Source: Mesostigma viride
Taxonomy: Eukaryota; Streptophyta; Mesostigmatophyceae; Mesostigmatales; Mesostigmataceae
Assembly (NCBI GenBank): GCA_009746045.1
Contig: RPFO01000436.1
Location: forward strand, 2,061,133 to 2,123,132
Reading direction: 5' to 3'
Length of the DNA stretch: 62,000 nucleotides
In this document: positions 46,701 to 55,110 of the stretch, one piece after another
Numbering within the stretch: the first letter of the stretch is position 1
Layout of the letters: each line of letters begins with the position of its first letter
Translations under genes and position numbers: made by a program
Notes under the pieces: model-generated
What the model was told of the DNA's origin: nothing
The model's input: only the letters and a program-made list of their open reading frames with translations
The model's database searches: none

Positions 46701-48735
46701 ATTTACATCCGTACCACGCGCGTGTGACTAACGGACCACGTAAACCACACAAACAGTCATGCTCCGGGTTCTGTTGCTACCGTTGCGGCGTTGCCGTACC
46801 CTTTCCTTGCAATAATGAGCTACGGTAGCTGTGCGAGCCAACCCAGGATTCCAAAATTCTTGGGACATGCACATGGTGCGACACAGGCGCATCCGGCCGC
46901 TTGTGGGGTTGTGGGATTGGGGCATGTGACACAGGCGCGTCCGGCCCCTTGTGGGGTTGTGGGACCATTCGTCCCCAGCACAGCAAATACGGAGTGCCCC
47001 CCACTTGTGTGCTGGGACAAGGTCCAACCGTCGCAGCTGGCCCCGCACTCACGCGTGCTACTTTGTAACAGTCCGAGTGCTACCCTCTTCTACTATCACT
47101 GTCACCATTATGGTGCTGGTAACAGCCCCCCACCTTGCGTGCCAGGGAGACGTCGTACAGGTAGAGATGGCTCACTCGTTGCTCTCATCACACTTGACAG
47201 CTACGTTGATAGTCACTGCTTGCGAACGGCAAATGGACCCTGGCCCTCACCTTGCGCGCCAGGAAGAGGTCGTACAGGTACAGCTGCCCCATCTTCTGCA
47301 CAGGAAGGGTGCAGAAGACGCGCGCGCGCAGGCCCAGCTTGCCGACCGCGTAAGGGAGCGCCGCCACGTGGCGCGGTGACGGGTGTGATAGCAGGACAAC
47401 ATCGATCGTGGGGGCCACCCTGGCATGGGAGGGGAGGGGGCGGGCAGGAAGGCCAGCATCACCATTGTAATGCGGGTGAGCAAGCAAACACTACCATGCA
47501 TGTGGCAAGTCAACTAGCGGAGTGTGAACAAGCTGGTCGGGTGAAGGGATGGCTGCCATGAGACCGTGTTTTTATGTGGTCAGAAAGGAACTGTGCGTGT
47601 CTGTGTGTGTGTGTGTGCGCGCATGTTTGTGTGTGGGGTTGTTGCCATGAGACTGTGTTTGTGTCTGGTTGCTATGATGATATGATATGGTATAGTATAG
47701 TATAGTATAGTATAGTATAGTATAGTATAGTATAGTATAGTATAGTATAGTATAGTATAGTATAGTATAGTATAGTATAGTATAGTATAGTATAGTATAG
47801 TATAGTATAGTATAGTATAGTATAGTATAGTATAGTATAGTATAGTATAGTATAGTATAGTATAGTATAGTATAGTATAGTATAGTATAGTATAGTATAG
47901 TATAGTATAGTATAGTATAGTATAGTATAGTATAGTATAGTATAGTATAGTATATGTGTGTGTTCGTGTTCGTGCGCGGGTGTTTGAGTGTGTGTGTGTG
48001 TGTATGTGTGTGTGTATGTGTGTGTGTGCGTGTGCGTGTGCGTGTGCGTGTGCGTGTGCGTGTGCGTGTCCGTGTGCGTGTGCGTGTGCGTGTGCGTGTG
48101 CGTGTGCGTGTGCTTGTACGTGTGCGTGTGCGTGTGCGCGTGCGTGTGCGTGTGCGTGTGTGTGTGCGTGTGCGTGTGCGTGTGTATGTGTGTGTTTATG
48201 TGCATGTGTGTGCGCATGTATATGTGCGTGTGTGTCTGTATGTATGCATGTGTGTGATTGTGTGTTTATGTGCGTGCGTGGGCGTGCATATGTGCATGTG
48301 TGCGTGTGACATATGTGTGTGGCCATGCGTGTGCGTGTTTTTGTGTGTTGGGGTTGTAATGTTTAGCTTGGGTTTTTGGTAGCGTTTGCTGGCGGTGGTA
48401 AGGGCGGAGAAAGTTGCGAATGGTAGAAGTGCAATTCTAACTCACATGGAGCCCTTTGCAGAGCTGTTCCTAAGACAGCTCAGCATGTGGGCGCCACCGT
48501 CATGCAGGCTGCATGCGGTTTTCCTAAAGCCGCAGGGCGACGCAATTCCTGCGAAGTGAAGCAAACTCCTGCGATGCTCCTGTGCTTACTTTCTGAGCGG
48601 CTCCAGCAGATGCACATCGCATGCGTCATTCCAGCCGCAGTCGAGAAGAATATTAAACCCGTCCGCTTCCAGCAGATAGCACAGTGGGGAGTCGTCGTAT
48701 ACTCCAGATAATGGGGTGAAAGATATCTTCCCCAT
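25537..48735 (-). CDS. CPSF2: Cleavage and polyadenylation specificity factor subunit 2 (CPSF100), 17 exons
   Basis: Non-catalytic metallo-beta-lactamase/beta-CASP subunit of the nuclear pre-mRNA 3'-end processing complex, partner of CPSF73. Exons in transcript order: 48735-48590, 47419-47251, 46153-46057, 45291-45162, 42435-42314, 41071-40977, 39987-39833, 38498-38441, 37327-37220, 36378-35088, 33442-33359, 32325-32227, 31369-31238, 28742-28698, 27352-27140, 26207-26154, 25629-25537. All introns are GT-AG and phases fit. The start [15 protein letters not shown] aligns with plant CPSF100, although an in-frame ATG lies 16 codons upstream. Landmarks: [15 protein letters not shown] where the active enzyme has HxHxDH, so metal binding is lost as expected; [44 protein letters not shown]. 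The C-terminal part includes [21 protein letters not shown] and a final [10 protein letters not shown]. Exon 10 adds a ~430-residue charged insert and contains an apparent 1-base frameshift at a run of 12 C (35870-35881). Length is 1029 aa if that base is discounted, against about 740 in plants. Confidence 0.92.
26290..26665. repeat. 32-bp minisatellite, about 12 units
   Basis: Unit GCACATGGCCACCCCCCTAG plus TGAGGACAGGAA (or GAGAGG variants), in a CPSF2 intron just upstream (in transcript sense) of exon 16. Confidence 0.95.
27353..27990. repeat. 79-bp minisatellite made from the CPSF2 exon 15 acceptor
   Basis: Eight units of 79 bp. On the minus strand each contains TTGCACCAG followed by GTGGGGGACTATGATGTCTG or close variants. 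This matches the true acceptor and first codons of exon 15 (GTGGGGGACTACGAGGTGTG at 27352). The rest of the unit is ATTATCATTACTATCATTAT and flanks. Each unit therefore carries a ready 3' splice site. Confidence 0.95.
28617..28640 (-). repeat. Echo of the CPSF2 exon 14 donor
   Basis: Plus strand AGCCTCACATACCTTTTGGG, preceded by TCTAAACAG, copies the true donor region AGCCTCACGCACCTTTTTGA at 28686-28705. A looser version lies near 28560. Confidence 0.6.
28869..29509. mobile_element. Foldback/MITE-like element with internal tRNA-like segment
   Basis: Both ends carry GTTATAAACATCGATTCC-type palindromic sequence with the motif TAAGCGCTTAGTG. The left end (28869-28941) is itself a long inverted repeat, and the right end (about 29455-29509) mirrors it. 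The 510-bp interior has no coding frame and is rich in short TCGAATAGG-like repeats. The structure suggests a non-autonomous DNA element. It sits in a CPSF2 intron. Confidence 0.7.
28962..28992 (+). other. tRNA T-arm-like segment (possible SINE B box)
   Basis: GCCCGGGTTCGAATCCCGC contains a perfect GGTTCGAATCC B box with a short flanking stem. No acceptor stem, anticodon arm or convincing A box precedes it, so it is not annotated as a tRNA. It could be a fragment of a tRNA-derived SINE. Confidence 0.5.
29800..30735. repeat. Compound ~50/60-bp minisatellite carrying copies of the CPSF2 exon 13 donor
   Basis: Alternating units CCTTGATGGGCATGGACAAA... and CCTTGATGGGCGTGGACAAG..., each followed by a GGGCGCAGCACNTCACCACC block, about 18 copies of the core. 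On the minus strand each has CCCATCAAGGTGGTGG, mimicking the end of exon 13 (TGTCCATCAAG then GTAAAT at 31238). Further single copies lie at 30823 and 30871. Confidence 0.93.
30897..31215. repeat. 36-bp minisatellite, 9 units
   Basis: Unit CGTAATCTCACCAACACGGC plus CCCCATCCACCACCCA, in the CPSF2 intron immediately after exon 13 in transcript sense. Confidence 0.95.
31388..31505. repeat. (GGTT)n microsatellite
   Basis: About 27 GGTT units ending 18 bp from the acceptor of CPSF2 exon 13. In transcript sense it is (AACC)n. Confidence 0.95.
31934..32143. mobile_element. MITE copy 1 (CATTCACGCCTTAAGTTGGG termini)
   Basis: About 210-bp element with terminal inverted repeats CATTCACGCCTTAAGTTGGG and CCCAACTTAAGGCGTGAATG. 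The interior matches the copy at 37.56-37.78 kb in reverse orientation, including TAGTATCTTTA/TAAAGATACTA and the GTTCAAAGTAGTTC region. No coding capacity. Confidence 0.85.
33010..33240. repeat. (CCCG/CCG)n GC-rich array
   Basis: Interrupted CCCGCCCGCCGCC tract, then CCCGCCTGCCCACC units, in the CPSF2 intron downstream of exon 11. Frames across it are low-complexity artefacts. Confidence 0.9.
33559..33663. repeat. (GTA)n microsatellite abutting a MITE
   Basis: About 29 GTA units followed by five GCA, then directly CAGTCATTCACGCC, the end of MITE copy 2. Confidence 0.95.
33664..33803. mobile_element. MITE copy 2 (shortened)
   Basis: Starts ACAGTCATTCACGCCTTAAG and ends CCCAACTTAAGGCGTGAACT. 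It is internally deleted relative to copies 1 and 4. It lies in the CPSF2 intron after exon 10. Confidence 0.8.
34471..34555. mobile_element. MITE copy 3 (short internally deleted)
   Basis: CTTAACGCCTTAAGTTGGG to CCCAACTTAAAGCGTGAATG plus ACTGTAG. Only the termini remain. Its ACTGTAG end runs straight into a (TAG)n array. Confidence 0.75.
34553..34812. repeat. (TAG)n / (TGG)n / (CGG)n trinucleotide array
   Basis: About 260 bp of TAG units grading into GCA, TGG and GCG units and back to TAG. It starts at the MITE terminus. It is open on both strands, and no protein is inferred. Confidence 0.95.
36448..36640 (-). repeat. Echoes of the CPSF2 exon 10 acceptor
   Basis: The real acceptor (minus TGTCACGCACCAG then GTCGGC at 36378) is repeated at about 36455-36482 (TGTCACGCACCAG then GTCGGCAAC). 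More loosely, it recurs near 36605-36632 (ATGTCAGCCACCAGATGGGG) and 36545. The translated echoes read VTHQVG, VSHQMG and LLQVG. Confidence 0.75.
37078..37220. repeat. (CCCA)n microsatellite starting at a splice donor
   Basis: About 35 units. On the minus strand exon 9 of CPSF2 ends ACGCCGCAG and the intron begins GTGGGTGGGTGG, so the array's first unit is the donor itself. Confidence 0.97.
37563..37780. mobile_element. MITE copy 4 (full-length-like)
   Basis: About 215 bp bounded by GTAC on both sides, beginning GGTCATTCACGCCTTAAGTT and ending CCAACTTAAGGCGTGAACGA. It has the same interior as copy 1, in the opposite orientation. It lies in the CPSF2 intron between exons 8 and 9. Confidence 0.85.
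38225..38400. repeat. 23-bp minisatellite, 5 units plus decayed copies
   Basis: Unit ACAACCCAAGTAATGCACAT plus CTC, then variants with CAACCAAAGGACAGCACATC, ending about 40 bp from CPSF2 exon 8. Confidence 0.9.
39095..39710. repeat. 43-bp minisatellite, about 14 units
   Basis: Unit CCAACCCTGCTAGGAGTACC plus GCGCCAAGTGCTCAATACATCCA, in the CPSF2 intron after exon 7. Substitutions (ACATCC/AGATCC, CGCGCC/CGAGCC) define subfamilies. Confidence 0.95.
40001..40238. repeat. 8-bp (GCCACCAT)n array abutting CPSF2 exon 7 acceptor
   Basis: About 29 perfect units. In transcript sense (ATGGTGGC)n ends ...GGTGGCGGCTGCCAG, and exon 7 starts at once with CATTGG (39987). Confidence 0.97.
40785..40910 (-). 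repeat. Two decayed copies of the CPSF2 exon 6 end (~105-bp period)
   Basis: GCTCCAGGATGAGGATTACC...CAGCACGCGGCC (40870-40905) and CAACGAGGATCAGCTCCAGC...ACAGCC (40785-40815) copy the true exon edge GCTCCAGGATGAGGATCAAC...CAGCACGCGGCC (40979-41013). The intervening sequence (GTGTTAG...TTTCGACACAAG) is also repeated. Confidence 0.8.
42060..42240. repeat. C-rich (CCCCCCT)n tract
   Basis: Irregular CCCCTCCCCCCTCC polypyrimidine block in the CPSF2 intron after exon 5. In transcript sense it is G-rich. Confidence 0.9.
42508..42540 (-). repeat. Echo of CPSF2 exon 5 start
   Basis: CTTCCCAGGTTGGCGCTATC resembles the exon 5 5' portion CTGCCCAGGCTGGCGCTGTT (42411-42430). It lies about 95 bp into the upstream intron. 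Confidence 0.6.
43440..45155. repeat. 1.7-kb (TCATCTCC)n octamer satellite adjoining a splice donor
   Basis: About 210 units of TCATCTCC with TCATCCCC, TCGTCTCC and TCACCTCC variants. On the minus strand CPSF2 exon 4 ends GACAG, and the intron begins GTGAGGAGG then TTTGGAAATGAGGAGATGAGG. The array unit ATGAGGAG differs from the donor octamer GTGAGGAG by one base, and GTGAGGAG itself recurs inside the array. The long Ser-Pro-His-Leu-Leu-Ile frame across it is an artefact of the period. Confidence 0.97.
46235..46285 (-). repeat. Echoes of CPSF2 exon 3 start
   Basis: GTGCTCATATTGCTGGCATA and GTGCTCATATTGCGCGGACA copy the exon 3/acceptor edge GTCCTCGTATTGCTGGCACC at 46142-46161. Confidence 0.65.
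47131..47172 (-). repeat. Echo of CPSF2 exon 2 end with intact donor
   Basis: CACCTTGCGTGCCAGGGAGA then CGTCGTACAGGTAGAGATGGCTC copies the true exon edge at 47249-47291 (CACCTTGCGCGCCAGGAAGA...). Translated, the copy reads [12 protein letters not shown] and the exon [12 protein letters not shown]. Both are followed by a GT donor. Confidence 0.85.
47687..47953. repeat. (TATAG)n pentanucleotide array
   Basis: About 52 nearly perfect units in CPSF2 intron 1. Frames across it are artefacts. Confidence 0.98.
47956..48345. repeat. (GTGTGC)n / (GT)n array
   Basis: Imperfect hexamer and dinucleotide repeat directly following the TATAG array in CPSF2 intron 1. Confidence 0.95.
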
Positions 48736-49594
48736 TTTACTCGGGTTTTCAGGAATAGAACGGAAAACTAGCCCAGCCTGCAAGAATTAAACATGTCTGT
48801 CAACAGCGCACCAATTCTTTAACAACGCTGAAAAGCAATACTTCATGTTGCCCACGCAGCGACGAGGACTTCGCACCGAGGTTTGCCAAATGCATCCAGA
48901 AGGTGTCTCAAATGTCAGCATGATCCACCGCCTAGATATCGCGGCTTGTTTAGTGGGATTATATATTTCATAGCGCTTATAATTAGTGGGCAGTGGACCT
49001 GATATTGGTAGAGCCAGACCCCCCAAACTTTTGAGGTTGAATACCTCAATAAAGACTAATCAGGCAATAGGCTACAGACTTCTCATTAACTCCCTAGTCT
49101 AGCAAAGTAGCAATTGGTACCTGGTGTATAGACTCTGCTGCCCATGATTGTGCCGTGTGCGGCGTGGGATTCAACTAACTAACTAACTATTCCTGGTAGT
49201 AATTACCTAGTATTTACCCAAGTAGTGTAGTCGTCCTGGACTCCTGGTTCCTGAAGTCCGACAGCGGTCACAGCACCTAACTCATACTGTTATTGTCGTT
49301 GCTGTCAACCGTCAACGTCAGTCTGTCGCCTCCTGTTGCAGGAAAGCCAGGAAGCTCCTGGAAACCAGAAGGCGCCAAGTTGACCAAGCCATTGGCGCCA
49401 AGTATACAAGTCCGTCTGACCATGCCAGCACATCATGCCGCGCGATCTAGAGCCGCGCCAACCTGCGGCGCTCAGTTTTGGCGAATTCGCAACGGGAGGT
49501 GGCTTTTTAGGCAGGTGGCCAGCAATGGATTCCTCCTCTCGTGCGCATACGCGCTTCCAGCCCCTAGGGCACCAGTATTAATAACATATCAGCC
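48736..49594. promoter_or_regulatory. Divergent promoter region between CPSF2 and S-adenosylmethionine synthetase
   Basis: 859 bp between two outward-facing start codons, almost free of tandem repeats, unlike the flanking introns. A shared or bidirectional promoter is inferred from orientation only. It contains the duplication GGCGCCAAGTTGACC...GGCGCCAAGTATAC near 49370-49410. Confidence 0.45.
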
Positions 49595-52030
49595 ATGGCC
49601 GACGAGGATACCTTCCTGTTCACCTCCGAATCCGTCAATGAGGGTCACCCCGACAAGATTTGTGACCAGGTTTCCGACGCTGTCCTTGATGCCTGCCTGG
49701 AACAAGACCCAGATTCTAAGGTTGCGTGCGAGACCTGCACGAAGACCGGCATGGTCATGGTTTTTGGAGAGATCACGACCAAGGCGAAGGTCGACTACGA
49801 GGCCATTGTGAGGAAGGTGTGCGAGGAGATCGGTTTCACCGCGCCGGAGGTCGGTCTGGATGCCAAGACCTGCAAGGTTCTTGTGAACATTGAGGAGCAG
49901 AGCCCTGACATTGGCCAGGGTGTGCATGGCATGCAAACCAAGGCACCAGAGGAGATCGGTGCCGGTGATCAAGGCCACATGTTCGGCTATGCTACCGACG
50001 AGACCGAGGAGCTAATGCCACTTACCCACGTCCTTGCCACCAAGCTCGGCTATAGACTGACCGAGGTCCGCAAGGACGGCACCGTGCCCTGGCTGCGCCC
50101 GGATGGCAAGACTCAGGTTACTGTTGAGTATAAGAACGACAATGGCGCCATGGTCCCCATCCGCGTGCACACCATCCTCATTTCTACTCAGCACAACGAG
50201 GGCGTGTCCCAGGAGCAGATTGCCAGTGACTTGATGGAGCATGTCGTTAAGGCCGTCGTGCCCGCCAAGTACATGGATGACAAGACCATCTTCCACTTCA
50301 ACCCCTCGGGTCGCTTCGTCATTGGCGGGCCCCACGGTGATGCCGGTCTCACGGGCCGCAAGATCATTATCGACAGCTATGGTGGCTGGGGTGCCCATGG
50401 AGGTGGTGCTTTCAGGTAAGCACTGTTGCATCAAGTTTTCTCGGTGCCTTGTGCTCACATTGTCATGGTGCTGGGGTGTGTGACTTGTGTTCGGGAAGGC
50501 ATCAGCATTGCATGGTAGCAGGGCTTATTGTGGCCCGTGTACCAGAGAAGACAGTACCAGAAGGTTATGCCCTCACCAGCAGTCCTCCAGCAGTCCAGGT
50601 AATGTACTTTGGTATCTGTGCACGCTCGGCATGGATCCCATGTGAAGTTTCCGTTTTTCCCAGGCATATAGAGCACAGCATTGTGGTTCATGTGGTACAG
50701 GCTTGCTTAGAGTATCCGTATACTGGCGCCACTGGTAGGCAGGCTGGTCACTGTAGTTTGTTCTGATGGTCCGTAGGCTCTTCCTGCCTGGCGTTGTAGC
50801 ACTCGCTGCAGGGACGTTTGTCCGCCATGTGGGGTCTGATCCATGTGCATTCATGCGCTTCACCATGGTCTGGTGCATGCCAACCTCCTTCATGTTTTCG
50901 GACCAAGAATCGGAAGCATTAGGGCCATAGTTGTGTGTCTTTCCTGGCACACCCTGTCATTATGTGAGGATGTGCTTCCACTCGGAGACTGCACTGGGCT
51001 AGCATGGCATCTGAGGCCCTCGCTTTGCTCTGAGCACATGGCGGGTCAGGTATTCCTGTGTCTCCTCTAGGGCAGGCTTGACGCACAATATGATGTGACA
51101 AGTCTTTTTGTCCCTGTGCACATGTTTTGTTTCGCATTAGGCACATGCCTGTGTGTAGGCATGTAGCACTGTTTTTTGTAGTGTGGGACATTGGACAAGG
51201 GCTGGTTGTGTATCACTAGTTTTCCTGTGCTAAGTTCTTCTTGTGGAGTGTTCCTACCTCTCGCAAGTCAGCAGCAACCCCCCCCCCCTGTTTTGCTTCC
51301 TGCCTCCTTATAATAATCTCCTCCCTGGGCACCTGGCTCAAATGTCTTGCTTTGTGTGGTCTTGCTTTGGGCCGACTGGCGTTGGGCCGATGTTTATCCA
51401 TGTGTGACCGCTGTGAATGGTCTTGCTGGTGGCACGCCATCGACTGTTGTGGGCATACTTTTGTAGTACATTGTACTATGGTGATCTGTACATGGTGTTC
51501 TGGCTGCGTGAAGGGGCCACCCTGGCATAGTGTTGCTGTGCAACTGCATGGTTGCACCTCATGCCCGCTGCTGCCTGCTGGGTATGCCGGCACCCCCCCC
51601 CCCTGCTGACCGCATGTTGGAGATTTGTTTGTCCTGCACGCTGCTTTCGGTTTTTATTCTTGTGTCCCCCCTCCACAGTGGCAAGGACCCGACCAAGGTG
51701 GACCGCTCGGGCGCCTACCTGGTGCGCCAGGTGGCCAAGTCCATCGTGGCGGCCGGCCTGGCACGCCGCGTGCTGGTCCAGGTGTCCTACTCGATCGCCG
51801 TCGCTGAGCCGCTGTCCGTGTTTGTGGACACGTACAAGACAGGCAAGATCCCCGACAAGGAGATCCTCGCGCTTGTGCGCAAGCATTTTGACTTCCGCCC
51901 CGGCATGATCGCAATCAACCTGGACCTGAAGCGCGGCGGCAACAAGCGCTACCAGAAGACGGCCGCGTACGGCCACTTTGGCCGTAACGACCCCGACTTC
52001 ACCTGGGAGACGGTCAAGCCGCTCAACTAA
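49595..52030 (+). CDS. METK: S-adenosylmethionine synthetase (methionine adenosyltransferase), 2 exons
   Basis: Makes S-adenosylmethionine from methionine and ATP in the cytosol. Exon 1 is 49595-50415 and exon 2 is 51679-52030. The GTAAGC...CACAG intron (1263 bp) splits a serine codon in GGAF-S-GKDPTK. The product is 390 aa, the normal length for plants and algae. Family signatures are present: [14 protein letters not shown] (ATP site, about 9-22), [15 protein letters not shown] (about 121-135), the glycine-rich [13 protein letters not shown] loop, [23 protein letters not shown] and [19 protein letters not shown] near the C-terminus. The start [12 protein letters not shown] is standard. Unlike its neighbours its intron holds no satellite array, only a short C-run near 51280. 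It diverges from CPSF2. Confidence 0.97.
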
Positions 52031-52555
52031 ACGCGCGCCGAGGGATGTAGCTAGAGCTAGGTTTGATTTTTATTCAGGTGGCCGTGGGTGTGTGTGGGGG
52101 GGGGGAGGGTGTCCCTGTTCTTGCCGCCGCTTCTGTTGCGTTTGCGAGCAACCAACAAACACATTTCAATAAGACCGCTGGGTTTCTGCATGAACTGACC
52201 CAAACACGTCAATGGAGATGATGGTTGCATGGTGTCAAATGGTAGTCACCATTTTAAAATATTGAATTTGAAGCTCAGTTTATGGAATAATAGACAGATA
52301 TGGAATAATAGACAGAGCCGTTGTCGATGCATTGTAATTTGTAGGCATTCAGTACCCTGAACTGCTTGTTGCTCAAAAAATACACCAAGGCCTTGGCCGG
52401 CTTTAGGAAGACGAGCACTAGCCAGCTGGACCTACGTTCTAAGTGAGACAACGTACGTACACGGTGTCACTACGCACGTTGCACATGCATCATGGATGTG
52501 CAACTACATGTACGCATGCAGGGGTACGTCAATTTGGCAACTTGAACCCGCAGTC
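52031..52555. other. 3' flank of S-adenosylmethionine synthetase
   Basis: Contains the 3' UTR region (G-rich run near 52098, CATTTCAATAAGACC near 52164) and AT-rich unique sequence. No further gene is seen. Confidence 0.4.
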
Positions 52556-53490
52556 AAAAGCAAGTGATAGCGTGGCATTAAAATTGGATAGCGTGGAATT
52601 AAATTAAATTATAACATGACTCCGTTGGGAGATCATTAAATTAAATTAAATTAAATTATAACATGCCTCCGTGGGGAGATCATGTAGCACATATTCCATG
52701 ATGGATGGGGTGGAGGGAGCCGCGTGAACGAACTATCCTAACTCTAAGCTATCTAGAAAATCCTAACTGCACTACTCATCAAAACGCCGCCTCCGCTTGG
52801 GGGGAGGGGGCTTGCCCACAGGGTCGGGCGTGTGCGCCTTGACAATCTTCTTCCACCGCGTCTTGTCCTGCATGGCATTCCAAAGACGGGGAGATCATGT
52901 AGCACATATTCCCGTAGATGGATGGAGGGGGGGCGAAGCCGCGAAACCGAACTAATCTAACTCTAAGCTAATCTCATCTAGAAATTAATTAATTAATTAA
53001 TTAGACTCGTGCTCCCGTTGGGGAGTCACGGAGCATTAACCCCGATGGATGGATGGGTGGGTGCAAACAGTCCTACCGGTCTAAGCTATCTACATCAGCT
53101 ATACCTACGACATCTATCTAACAGCATTACTAACTACAACATCTATCTATACAGCATCACGCTGCCCTAGGGGAGCTGTCTGGCGTGCCTCCCGCGGGTT
53201 TGCACACGCGGGCGCTTCCCCACAGGGGGGGGCTCGTTGTCTTCTATGACCTGGGCCCACTTGGCCTTGTCTATCATCTTCTTCCAAATCACGGAGAGGC
53301 CTAGGCCCCCCATGTCCTCTACTAGCTGTTCTTAATATGAATAATAATCTAGAAAACCCTACCTATTCTACTCAGCAAAGCGCCCCTTCCGGTTGGGGGG
53401 AGGGGGCTTGCCCACAGGGGCGGGCGTATGAGCCTGGACAATTGATGGTCTTCCACCTCTTCTTGTCCTGTATAGCAGTCCACGCAAGAG
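52556..53490 (-). mobile_element. Stack of four 5'-truncated LINE 3' ends
   Basis: On the minus strand the same LINE terminus recurs four times. Copy 1 at about 52885-52560 encodes a KTRWKKIVKAHTPDPVGKP C-terminus. Copy 2 at about 53030-52886 has only the 3' UTR. Copy 3 at about 53300-53035 is diverged, with KAKWAQVIEDNE and PPVGKRP. Copy 4 lies at about 53490-53310 (KKRWK..., APVGKPPP region). Each carries the UTR motif ACATGATCTCC or a decayed form and an AATTAATT/TTTAA tail. The family matches 24.63-25.07 kb. Confidence 0.75.
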
Positions 53491-54080
53491 AGAGGGAGTG
53501 AATGCGATGTGCAAACTGCGATGGGACCACTAGGTCAGCCATCAACTGCTGTACGTGGGTAGGTCATGACATGTTTGCCTACCTTCTTAGGAATGTCCTT
53601 GGGGCCAGGCCAGGTCAGGATATGCCGTCCTGGCTGGCCAAGCCGCTGGGGGCCGGCCAGGCCGAGGGCGGTGTCTACCTGGCTGGTGCGAGCAAGATGT
53701 CCTACGAATGCTATCCTACGCTGTCTAATCTCGTCCGAAATGTGAGGCATGCCCTGGTACAAAGATTCTAGAGACCTATGCGTGGAAAACCCGACATTCA
53801 GGGCCTGACGGAGCATCCTGGTTACCGTGCCGTTTAGCTTGGCCGCCAGCGTGTCCGTGAGCGTCCACGCCTCGGCGCCATACGTGAGCACCGTGAGGAC
53901 CAGGACCTTGAGGAGCATGCGCTTGCGGTGCTCGCCGATCGAGGACCTTCGAGTGCCAGTAGGTTTTCAGCGAACGATGCTGAGCCCAGTCCAGGCCGAT
54001 GCGGGGGTCCACATCGGCGGCGGTGTCAGGAAGCATGCTTTCCAGCAGTTTAAAGCGTGGAATCTTCGGGCTCAAATCCT
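53491..54080 (-). mobile_element. LINE reverse transcriptase C-terminal remnant
   Basis: Minus-strand frame with MLLKVLVLTVLTYGAEAWTL, then NGTVTRMLRQALNVGF, IRQRRIAFVGHLAR and RLGQPGRHILTWPGPKDIP. This is the standard LINE segment after the catalytic domain. An upstream block (RFKLLESMLPDTAADVDPRI...YWHSKVL) is joined only through a frameshift near 53945. It continues into copy 4 of the stacked 3' ends. It is inactive. Confidence 0.8.
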
Positions 54081-54089
54081 TGGTTAGAT

Positions 54090-55110
54090 GTTGCGAGGAA
54101 ACGTGGCCATTTATCTGACTGGGCGGGCGGCCCTCCTAGTGAGACAACAGGAGGACAAAGTACTTTGGACCAGGTTGGGACTAGCTTATATATTTTTTTC
54201 AAAACTTAGCCCCAACGTACCGGGAGAAGAAAAGTGTAGAACACGGAAAACCGTATGTTGCGGGACGGAGAAGACAAAAGGAGAACTCGAATAGGTACGT
54301 AAAACCATCCGGTAAGGTAACCTTGACAGGGTAACATAACCATTAGACATGACATCAGGCTGTTGGCCGCCATGGCTGGAATCGGTCATGCCGCGCCCCG
54401 GAATCCTGGAATCTCAGCCGTAGGATCGGCGCGAAAACCCCAGTAAAAGATGGCAGGCATGTAGGAGTTGAGATTGGAAGTGCGTCCTCGAGCTAGCACG
54501 GGCAGTAGAGATTTTCCGATCTCACAAAAGAAGTGGCGCAGCGCCAGCGGGTCTATCGCACCATGCAAGCATCTTTTTTAGGTACTTGCACTGTACACCG
54601 GGAAGTGGGGGGGGGGCCCACAATCAATCTACAATACCCATGCCAAATTTTATTACTTGAGGAGACGCCATTTCAACAAATACATGACAATTGATGCTCA
54701 TTGTGAATGCGTTTCCACATGAAATCATTACCATTTCATGCAATTTGGTCACTGGTGCGCTTTCCGCGTGCACTTTTCATTACTAGATTGCTTAAATTTA
54801 TTAAAATTTATTAACATTTATTAAAATTTATTCAAGTCGGGGTAAAATTGGCTGTTTTTGTCATAGTGTCATGCACTCGGAGGGTAAGCAAGTGAGACAA
54901 GTTGTAGATTATTTACAATTGCACAACCCTCTCCACGACCCCGCTAGTTCTATTTATAGAACGAATTATAATTATTGCCAAAATTGTGCACAAGCCTGTG
55001 CACAACCCAACCAGTAATTCCCACTTGAACTTTGAATATTCAAGTGAATGCTCTGGAGACAGATGTACAGATCGATCTTTACAAATGTACACGAGTTCAG
55101 ATCAAGCTAT
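54090..55110. other. Intergenic AT-rich region
   Basis: No supported gene. It includes the short direct repeat (AAATTTATTAA)n at about 54795-54832 and ordinary unique sequence. It separates LINE debris from the 3' end of the unknown gene. Confidence 0.4.

Noticed and set aside
47580-48326. His/Thr/Ala-rich and Tyr-Thr-Ile-Leu frames
   Set aside because: Produced by the GT-rich and TATAG arrays in CPSF2 intron 1.
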